From: Gemmatimonadota bacterium
Lineage (GTDB): Bacteria > Gemmatimonadota > Gemmatimonadetes > Gemmatimonadales > GWC2-71-9
NCBI GenBank assembly: GCA_003220855.1
Contig: QHTP01000133.1
Span: 1 to 16,150 of the forward strand
Length of the DNA stretch: 16,150 bases
Direction: 5' to 3'
The translations under genes and the position numbers were made by a program. Under the pieces are notes generated by a model. That model saw only the letters and a program-made list of their open reading frames with translations, was not told where the DNA came from and did not search any database. Positions 1-6,115 of this stretch are shown piece after piece. How positions within the stretch are numbered: position 1 is the first letter of the stretch; each line of letters begins with the position of its first letter.

Positions 1-16
1 GGTGGCTAGTTCAGTT

Positions 17-2356
17 TCAGAGCCTGAACAAGTAACTCAACTTGAGGAAGAAGGTGTCGTCGGTCCGCCTGAGGCCTCGGAATTGGAAGGCCTCCTCGTC
101 CACCATATTGCTGCCGTACCCGGCGAACAGCACCGTCCCCGGCACTGGTTGATAGCTGAGCAGCACATCGGCGTGGAAGAGATTGCTGCGCGCAGCGGCA
201 GCGCGAGTCAGGCTGCTGTCTGGTCCCACGATGAAAATCGGCGCCCCGGTCCGTGAGTCGTCGCGCAGCGAGTCCGTCTTATCCTGGATGTACTGGCCCA
301 CCACCCGCACGAACAGGGGACGCGACAGCTGGTATTCGACTTTGGCTCGGAGCACGCGACCGACGTTCACCAGGCTGCCGTCGGTGCGCCGATTCACCTG
401 CTGCCAGAAATAGCTGACCGTGTTGCGGAGGCGCTCCGTGGGACGGTAGGACAGGTCCACGTTCAGCAGCCGCAAATCGCCCGAGGCCCACTCGAAGAAG
501 TTCTCATCGTGGCCCTGCAGGAAGTAGCCGTCGCCACTGAAGTGCTTCCACTGCGGCGTGGCGATCTGGACGATGTATTCGCCATTCGTGATCGTGGGCT
601 GTCCGGTGAATGGCACCGTGTCGACGCCGCCGCCGGCGCGGGGTACTTCGAGACGGTAGCCCGCATAGAGGGCGGAGTCGTAGCCGAACGATTCCACGAA
701 ATATCCCGCGCCCACGTTCCAGCCACCGCGTAACGCCGCGTTGCCGTTGAAGTGCAGCTTCTTGTCCTGCAGGTGGCGCCCATGGATGAAGTTCTGATAC
801 TGCCAGATGCCGTCCACCACGATGTCGCCCGTGAACCGCTGCAGCAGGGCGCCGGGTCCTCCGTAGGTCGTGTAGCTCGGATCGACGTACGAGTGCACGA
901 TCCCCGCCCGGCCGATGAATCCACTGGCGTCGAGAAACCGGTCCGAGATACCGGCAAACAGGCTGCGCAGACCCCAGATGCGATGCTGAATCGTGAACTG
1001 GCTCAGCCACAGTGGCGCGGTGGTCGTTATGCCTCCGACGCGCGTGCGGCTCCCCGCGAGCTGGAGGTTGAGTCCATAGATTTCCTTGAAGACCAGCCGG
1101 CTGTCGACCTCCGCCACACGGTTGTAATCGCCGCCCTCGATCCGATCGGTGTACGCGAGCCCGACACGCGAGCCCGGGCCCAGGCTCCTTTGGGCCCGCA
1201 GGATCGTGAAAATGGGGTTGTCCGTGCCCGTCGCCGATGCAAACTGCTGGTCGACCGCCGAAAGCAGACCGATGTCGGTGCCGAAGGTGGTCCCGGTGAG
1301 CTTGACCGCCGCGATGGGTTGGACGATGCGGCGTGTATAGATCAGGTTCTGCGACACCTGAAACAGCTCGCTCCCCTCCAGAAAGAACGGCCGCTTCTCC
1401 GGAAAGAACAGCGCCTGCCGCGGATCGAACGCGAGCTGGCCCGCGTCCGACTCGACCTGCGAAAAGTCCGGCTTGATCGTGCCGTTCAGCGTGAGGTTGT
1501 CCGAGACCCCCCAGCGGACGTTGCCGCCCAGCTGCGGGTCTCCCACGTCGTACTGATAGCCGCCGGGTGTGGGGGCACCGCTCGCCTTCCCGGTCGCCTC
1601 CGGATTCAAGTCCACGACGAGCCCGCGATGCATACCGCTCAAGCCGACCAGGTTGCCGGCTTGCCCGATGAACGACGCGTTGGCGCGGCGCGCCGGGAAC
1701 CACGAGTCCTCTACGCCGGAGTGTTGGACCTCGCGCACGATGTTCAACCGCCAGTCCTGCGGCTGGCGCGATTGATACCGGATGCTCTTGAACGGAATTC
1801 GCACCTCGACTTCGTATCCCCACTCGGTGACGCGCCCGCGCGATTGAAACACGAAGTCGGGGCTCAGGTCGGGTTGCTCCCGTCCCACGACCGCTCCTCC
1901 GATGAACCCGCTGGCGGTGACGTTGGTGCCCTCGACCAGGGAGCCATCGCCCTGCACGCCGAGCGGATTCACGGCGAACATCAGGGCCTGCTTCCCGTCG
2001 TGAAACGTGCCGAGCAGGATCTGCACGTTGTCGTCGCCGAAGATCTGGTCGCGATTCGCCAACGTCATGGTGGGACGGCCATGCTGCTCGAAGGCGCGAA
2101 TGCCGAAATAGATCGCGGTGGCCGAGTACCAGACGAGCACCTGGGTGGAGTCCGCGGCCGGGATGCCGTCGTTGGGGGCGTACTGCGAAAATCCCGTCAA
2201 CAGGGCGGCGTGGACCCACACGGAGTCCGTGAGGGAACCGTCGATGACGGCGTCCGCCTCGAAGCGGGGGATCCGCACGTCGAGCTGGCCGTCCCGGCCG
2301 GAGTAGGTCGGCGGGGAGTCGGCGCAGTGCAGCAAGAGGCACAAGGTCAGCAACAT
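17..2356 (-). CDS. DUF5916 surface protein: CBM9-like N-terminal domain plus outer-membrane beta-barrel
   Basis: This 779-residue protein has the layout of the DUF5916 family. A CBM9-like beta-sandwich (about residues 25-220) begins with the typical 'DG.L.D.VW' segment (DGSLTDSVW, 39-47). A long C-terminal region of alternating polar and aromatic strands follows and ends in LSYLFRL, as expected for an outer-membrane barrel. Family hallmarks are PDFSQVESD (296-304) and FFPEKRPFFLEG (317-328). The family is common in Bacteroidota, Gemmatimonadota and Acidobacteriota. Its substrate is unknown; carbohydrate or oligomer binding at the surface is inferred from the N-terminal fold. The ATG is the only possible start, because an in-frame TAA lies three codons upstream. 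The signal peptide is odd: about 11 hydrophobic residues, no basic residue at the N-terminus, then a Cys at position 11 in a poor lipobox context. The gene diverges from the DUF1697 gene and has no visible operon partner. Confidence 0.85.
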   Translation of the reverse strand: MLLTLCLLLHCADSPPTYSGRDGQLDVRIPRFEADAVIDGSLTDSVWVHAALLTGFSQYAPNDGIPAADSTQVLVWYSATAIYFGIRAFEQHGRPTMTLANRDQIFGDDNVQILLGTFHDGKQALMFAVNPLGVQGDGSLVEGTNVTASGFIGGAVVGREQPDLSPDFVFQSRGRVTEWGYEVEVRIPFKSIRYQSRQPQDWRLNIVREVQHSGVEDSWFPARRANASFIGQAGNLVGLSGMHRGLVVDLNPEATGKASGAPTPGGYQYDVGDPQLGGNVRWGVSDNLTLNGTIKPDFSQVESDAGQLAFDPRQALFFPEKRPFFLEGSELFQVSQNLIYTRRIVQPIAAVKLTGTTFGTDIGLLSAVDQQFASATGTDNPIFTILRAQRSLGPGSRVGLAYTDRIEGGDYNRVAEVDSRLVFKEIYGLNLQLAGSRTRVGGITTTAPLWLSQFTIQHRIWGLRSLFAGISDRFLDASGFIGRAGIVHSYVDPSYTTYGGPGALLQRFTGDIVVDGIWQYQNFIHGRHLQDKKLHFNGNAALRGGWNVGAGYFVESFGYDSALYAGYRLEVPRAGGGVDTVPFTGQPTITNGEYIVQIATPQWKHFSGDGYFLQGHDENFFEWASGDLRLLNVDLSYRPTERLRNTVSYFWQQVNRRTDGSLVNVGRVLRAKVEYQLSRPLFVRVVGQYIQDKTDSLRDDSRTGAPIFIVGPDSSLTRAAAARSNLFHADVLLSYQPVPGTVLFAGYGSNMVDEEAFQFRGLRRTDDTFFLKLSYLFRL

Positions 2357-2442
2357 GTGGGGTAATTATGGCTGACGACCGGTCGGACGCCCATACCCGG
2401 CCGGTGAGGAACCTGTCAATCCGTTCCCGCTAGCTTTCGGCC
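2357..2442. promoter_or_regulatory. Divergent promoter region with -10-like hexamers close to both start codons
   Basis: This 86-nt gap separates two divergent genes. On the minus strand a CATAAT hexamer (2365-2370) ends 8 nt before the DUF5916 ATG. On the plus strand TAGCTT (2431-2436) ends 6 nt before the DUF1697 ATG. Neither gene has a recognisable Shine-Dalgarno sequence. The spacing would put transcription starts at or next to the ATGs, as in leaderless genes with a TANNNT element. I see no good -35 hexamer at normal spacing for either one, so the call rests on position and is weak. Confidence 0.25.
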
Positions 2443-2958
2443 ATGCCGCGCTACGCCGCGTTGCTCCGAGGCGTGACCCCGATGAATGCCATGATGCCCG
2501 CTCTGAAGCAGGCGTTCGAGTCAGCCGGCTTCACAGACGTGCGAACCGTCCTCGCGAGCGGGAATGTCGCGTTCAATGCGCGCGCCGCATCGGAGAGCGC
2601 ACTCCAGCGCCGGGCCGAAGCCGCGATGCTGGAGCGACTCGGTCAGGCCTTTCTCACGATCGTGCGTCCCGTGGACGCCCTGCGCGACCTGCTCGCGTCG
2701 GACCCGTATCGATCGTTTCGCCTCGATCCCACCGCCAAGCGCATTATCACGTTCCTGCGCGACACGGCCCCGTCGCGCCTGAAACTGCCGATCGAGCGGG
2801 ACGGCGCGCGGATTCTCCTGCTCGAGGGACGAGAAGTCTTCAGCGCCTATGTGCGGAGCCCCAAGGGGCCGGTCTTCATGGCGCTCATCGAACGGACGTT
2901 CGGGAAGGACGTGACGACTCGCACCTGGGATACCGTCGGAAAGGTGGCGCGCGCGTAG
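2443..2958 (+). CDS. DUF1697 family protein
   Basis: This 171-residue cytoplasmic protein is close to the usual DUF1697 length. It opens with the family signature: YAALLRGVTP (residues 4-13), then a helix, then VRTVLASGNVAF (34-45), equivalent to the 'LLRGINVGG...V.TYI.SGNVVF' pattern. A tail ending in TTRTWDTVGKV matches the family's 'RNWNTV.K' ending. The biochemical role of DUF1697 is not established. Structures show a ferredoxin-like two-domain fold, and the proteins occur widely as single-copy accessory genes. No signal peptide or membrane segment is visible. The ATG at 2443 places the signature at the N-terminus. Its stop is only 2 nt from the stop of the convergent monooxygenase gene, so there is no room for a separate terminator. 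Confidence 0.85.
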   Translation: MPRYAALLRGVTPMNAMMPALKQAFESAGFTDVRTVLASGNVAFNARAASESALQRRAEAAMLERLGQAFLTIVRPVDALRDLLASDPYRSFRLDPTAKRIITFLRDTAPSRLKLPIERDGARILLLEGREVFSAYVRSPKGPVFMALIERTFGKDVTTRTWDTVGKVARA

Positions 2959-2960
2959 TA

Positions 2961-4160
2961 TTAGAGCGTCACGTGCTCACGCCTGAACCCCAACCCCAGC
3001 AGCCTCGCCGGAATCCTTTGCAGCAGGGGAATCGCGCCCAGGGCACGAACCACCAGCGGCGGCGTCAATCGTCCGCGTCGGCCCAGCACCCGTTTGATGA
3101 CATTGTTCTGGATGATGAGCTGCGCGCGCTGGGTGATCCGGGTCGGCAAGTCGCGCCGCTGCTGCACTCGCCGCAGCGCAGCGACCGGGATGGTCGAGCC
3201 ACGCCGCAACTCAGGAATCAGAATGTTCGCGGCGGCGACGGCATCCTGGATGGCGAGATTGATCCCGACGCCGCCGATCGGCGACATGGCGTGCGCGGCG
3301 TCGCCGATGCAGAGCAGGCCCGCCCGGTACCATTCGCGTAAACGATTGACCTGAACCGTGAGCAACTTGATATCGTCCCAATCCCGCAGCTCGGGAACCC
3401 GATCTCTCAAGAACGGGTTCAACTCGACTATGTCGCTGCGGAGCGCCTCGAGACCGCGACCCCGGATCTCCTCCAAGCCGCCCTTCTGGATCACGAGCCC
3501 GCACTGCCAGTAGTCGCCGCGATCCAGCATCACGAAGATCCGGCCGAAATCGATGCGGCCGAAGAGCTGCTCCGGATCGCCGGGCTGCCTGGATAGCCGC
3601 ATCCAGAGGACGTCCATGGGCGCGCCGAAGTCGCTCGACTGAAGCCCGGCCGCCGCTCGCACGTGGGAGTCGCGCCCATCGGCGGCAATGACCAGATCGG
3701 CCCGCAGCTGGCGTTCTCCCTGCGGCGCCCTCACGCGCACGCCCGCTACGCTGTCACCCTCGAACAGGAGGCCCGAGACCTCCGCCTCCATCTCCAGAGA
3801 GAACGACGGGTACGCCCGTGCCCGCTGGGCCAGGAAGTTCAGGAAATCCCATTGCGGCATGAGCACCAGGAACTTGCAGTGCACGGGAAGGTGACTGAAG
3901 TCGGCCAGCCTGAGCGTGGTTGCTCCGATCTGGCCGGTGAGTGTGCGCACCTTGGAGTGCGGGAGCCGCAGGAACTCGTCGACGACCCCGAGCTCGTGGA
4001 GAATCTCCAGCGTCGACGGGTGCACCGTGTCACCGCGGAAGTCGCGGAAAAAGTCGGCGTGCTTTTCGAGAACGGTGACGCTCACGCCCGCGCGAGCGAG
4101 GAGAAACCCAAGCATCATGCCGGCGGGACCGCCGCCGGCGACGACACAGGCGCTGCTCAC
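2961..4160 (-). CDS. FAD-dependent monooxygenase (PHBH/UbiH-like, FAD_binding_3 group)
   Basis: This 399-residue class A flavoprotein monooxygenase would hydroxylate an aromatic or polyketide-like substrate using NAD(P)H and O2; the substrate cannot be read from the sequence. All three family motifs are present. The dinucleotide-binding loop GGGPAG (residues 9-14) follows the first beta-strand. The DG motif is in AADGRDSHVR (159-168). The GD motif is in GDAAHAMSPIGGVGINLAIQ (286-305), which contacts the FAD ribityl and pyrophosphate. No membrane segment is seen. The frame stays open upstream to 5117, across the divergent TPR gene, but nothing there is homologous. I chose GTG at 4160 because AGGG (4168-4171) sits 7 nt upstream and the Rossmann strand begins at once. 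GTG at 4166 is the alternative. The gene diverges from the TPR gene across 81 nt. Confidence 0.88.
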   Translation of the reverse strand: MSSACVVAGGGPAGMMLGFLLARAGVSVTVLEKHADFFRDFRGDTVHPSTLEILHELGVVDEFLRLPHSKVRTLTGQIGATTLRLADFSHLPVHCKFLVLMPQWDFLNFLAQRARAYPSFSLEMEAEVSGLLFEGDSVAGVRVRAPQGERQLRADLVIAADGRDSHVRAAAGLQSSDFGAPMDVLWMRLSRQPGDPEQLFGRIDFGRIFVMLDRGDYWQCGLVIQKGGLEEIRGRGLEALRSDIVELNPFLRDRVPELRDWDDIKLLTVQVNRLREWYRAGLLCIGDAAHAMSPIGGVGINLAIQDAVAAANILIPELRRGSTIPVAALRRVQQRRDLPTRITQRAQLIIQNNVIKRVLGRRGRLTPPLVVRALGAIPLLQRIPARLLGLGFRREHVTL

Positions 4161-4241
4161 GTCCACGCCCTGGCGAGAGGAGATCGTAAGGTACGTGGCC
4201 GGGTTGCACTCTGCAGGACGAAGCAGCAAACTCGTTGTATC

Positions 4242-5543
4242 ATGATCCACTCCTTCCCCCGACTCGCGGCCCTCGCGGCGACGCTTGCGCTTGCCGTCCC
4301 GCTCGCCGCGCAACTGCCCGATGCGCACGGCGGCCACCCGGAGCAGCTGGGCCGCGTACGGTTCGCGACGTCCTGCCGCGGTGCGGCGCAGCGCGATGTC
4401 GAGCATGGCGTCGCGTACCTGCATTCCTTCTGGTACGAGAAGGCGGCAGAGGCCTTCACCGCCGCCGCCGCGACGGATTCGACCTGCGCCATGGCGTTCT
4501 GGGGCCAGGCGATGAGCCTGTTGCACCCGCTGTGGACCCCGCCGTCCTCGGCGGACGCGCAGGTCGCCACCAGGGCCGTCGACCGCGGCCTCGCCGAGGC
4601 CAAAACCACGCGCGAGCGCGACTATCTCGGCGCGATCCGCGCTTACTACGCCGACTACGACCGCACCGACCCCACGACACGGCTGCTCCGCTACGCGCAG
4701 GCCATGGACTCCGTGCGGCGGCGCAGCCCGTCGGATCGCGAGGCGGCGATCTTCTACGCCCTCGCCCTCATCGCGGTGGGACAGGCGAACGCGACGGACA
4801 CGACGTTCACCTACCAGAAACGCGCCGACTCGATTCTCGAGCCGTTGTTCCGGCGCGAGCCCCGACACCCGGGACTGGCGCACTACCTGATCCACACGAA
4901 CGACGTGCCGCAGCTCGCGGCGCGCGGGTTGTACGCCGCGCGGCGCTACGCCGAGATCGCGCCCGACGTCCCGCACGCCCAACACATGCCCTCGCACATC
5001 TTCACGCGACTCGGGGCGTGGGATGACGACATCGCGTCGAACACACGCTCGGCGGCGGCCGCCCGCGCCTACGAGGTCGAGCGGGGGCTGACCGCGATGT
5101 GGGATCAGCGCACGCACGCCCTCGATTACCTCGCGTACGCGTACTTACAGCAAGGGCGCGATACCGCGGCGCAGCGCGTCGTGGACGAGGCAGCCGCGGC
5201 TCGGGCCGGCTATCCCGCGGGCTCGCTCCCGCACGAGTACGCGTGCGCGGCGATTCCCGCTCGCTTCGCGCTCGAGCGCGGGCGTTGGGCCGAGGCGGCG
5301 CGGCTCGGCGTCCGTCCGGCGCCCGAGTGGCCCGCCGCCGAAGCGATCACCCATTTTGCCCGCGCGATCGGCGCGGCGCGTCGCCATCCAGCGACGCGCG
5401 GCTGCGGCGTGGCTCGAGCTGGCAACGGGAGACACGGCCACCGCCATCCTCCATGCCGGGCAAGCGGCCGATCGCGAAGACGGCACCCAGAAGCATCCCG
5501 TGACGCCCGGGCCGGTCCTTCCCGCCCGCGAGCTCGAGGGTGA
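4242..5543 (+). CDS. Secreted TPR-family protein, N-terminal part (frame lost at about 5380)
   Basis: The ATG opens a signal peptide (LAALAATLALAVPLAAQ, residues 8-24), so the protein is exported. The mature part is all-helical and resembles a large family of secreted TPR proteins. Landmarks are SCRGAAQRDVEHGVAYLHSF (44-63), WYEKAAEAF (64-72) and AMAFWGQAMSLLHPLW (83-98). A His-rich block (HPGLAHYLIH, 209-218; HAQHMPSHIFTRLG, 245-258) follows. A last recognisable segment, AITHFARAIGAAR, reaches about residue 380. After that the frame reads Arg/His/Gly/Pro-rich sequence of no family character up to the stop at 5543. The homologous C-terminus resumes in another frame from about 5380 (see the next entry). 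About 30 residues normally found between the two parts appear to be missing. No clear Shine-Dalgarno precedes the ATG. Function is unknown; a scaffold or metal-binding role is inference. Confidence 0.75.
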   Translation: MIHSFPRLAALAATLALAVPLAAQLPDAHGGHPEQLGRVRFATSCRGAAQRDVEHGVAYLHSFWYEKAAEAFTAAAATDSTCAMAFWGQAMSLLHPLWTPPSSADAQVATRAVDRGLAEAKTTRERDYLGAIRAYYADYDRTDPTTRLLRYAQAMDSVRRRSPSDREAAIFYALALIAVGQANATDTTFTYQKRADSILEPLFRREPRHPGLAHYLIHTNDVPQLAARGLYAARRYAEIAPDVPHAQHMPSHIFTRLGAWDDDIASNTRSAAAARAYEVERGLTAMWDQRTHALDYLAYAYLQQGRDTAAQRVVDEAAAARAGYPAGSLPHEYACAAIPARFALERGRWAEAARLGVRPAPEWPAAEAITHFARAIGAARRHPATRGCGVARAGNGRHGHRHPPCRASGRSRRRHPEASRDARAGPSRPRARG

Positions 5544-5775
5544 TCTCCTCCTGTTGGTGGGGAAGCCCGTCGCGGCCGCGAGGGCGTATACGGCGACGCT
5601 GGCGCTCTCACCCAACCGCGCGCGCAGCCTGTTCGGCCTGGCGCGCGCCGCAGAGCTCACGGGCGACGCGGCAACGGCGCTGGCGAAATATCGGGAGTTC
5701 CTGAGCCTGATGGCCCAGTCCGATGGCGGGCGGCCCGAAATCGCGCTCGCGCGCCGCGCGCTGGCCAGTCGGTAA
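5356..5775 (+). pseudogene. C-terminal remainder of the TPR-family protein, shifted frame
   Basis: From about 5380 this frame reads VAIQRRAAAAWLELATGD, then a stretch containing ADREDGTQKHPVTPGPVLPA and LEGDLLLLVGKPVAAARAY. It ends with TPR-like helices (ALSPNRARSLFGLARAAELT) and a TAA at 5773-5775. The block holding REDGTQKHPVTPGP, followed by two TPR helices, is the usual C-terminus of the family encoded by the preceding N-terminal part. It is therefore the same gene read in a different frame. The TTG at 5356 is simply the first possible start in this frame; nothing suggests independent initiation. The N- and C-terminal parts total about 511 residues. Homologues as I recall them carry about 30 more residues at the junction, so a deletion whose length is not a multiple of three is the simplest explanation. 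A sequencing or assembly error is the alternative. Confidence 0.7.
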
Positions 5776-5781
5776 CTGGCC

Positions 5782-6102
5782 ATGGCTCGTCTGTTCTGGC
5801 TGACCGTCATGGCTGCTTTCGTCGCCGCCCTGCTCGCAGGCGCTTCGTGGGCCGTCGCCCTCTCGGCCGTGGGCACGCTCCTCGGCTCGCCCCCGCCGGA
5901 GATGGGGAACCAATCCACCACCTTTCTCTGGCAGGGCGCGCCCCAACTGCCCGGACACCCGCGCGTGTGGCGCTATGCGTTCGGGCCAACCGTGATTCCG
6001 GGCGCGCCCACGGTGCGCATCTACGTGACGCCGCTCGGCCAGGTGGTGGCGACTGAGCCGGCCGATCTGGCGGAGCGAGTGAAGGCGCTTCATCCGTACT
6101 AG
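5782..6102 (+). CDS. Small hypothetical protein with an N-terminal membrane segment
   Basis: This 106-residue protein is not recognised. A long hydrophobic stretch (about residues 4-36, FWLTVMAAFVAALLAGASWA onward) is a membrane anchor or signal sequence with no clear cleavage site. A short extracytoplasmic domain follows, containing WQGAPQLPGHPRVWRYAFGP, and then a strand-rich section (VRIYVTPLGQVVATEP). This suggests a small beta-rich domain facing the periplasm. The ATG lies 6 nt after the stop of the TPR reading frame, so co-transcription with it is likely. No convincing Shine-Dalgarno is seen, and translation may depend on coupling. The gene ends 13 nt from the convergent kinase stop. 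The codon use (G/C third positions) and the clean start and stop support a real gene. Confidence 0.55.
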   Translation: MARLFWLTVMAAFVAALLAGASWAVALSAVGTLLGSPPPEMGNQSTTFLWQGAPQLPGHPRVWRYAFGPTVIPGAPTVRIYVTPLGQVVATEPADLAERVKALHPY

Positions 6103-6115
6103 GGGGCGGGGAGCG

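Noticed and set aside
752..2365. A 537-codon open frame on the plus strand opposite the DUF5916 gene
   Set aside because: High GC keeps antisense frames free of stops. Its product is rich in Arg, Glu and Asp with no domain, while the opposite strand gives a clear DUF5916 protein.
4161..5117. N-terminal extension of the monooxygenase frame up to 5117
   Set aside because: The extra 319 codons are low-complexity Arg/Gly/Val sequence antisense to the TPR gene; FAD-domain homology begins just after the GTG at 4160.
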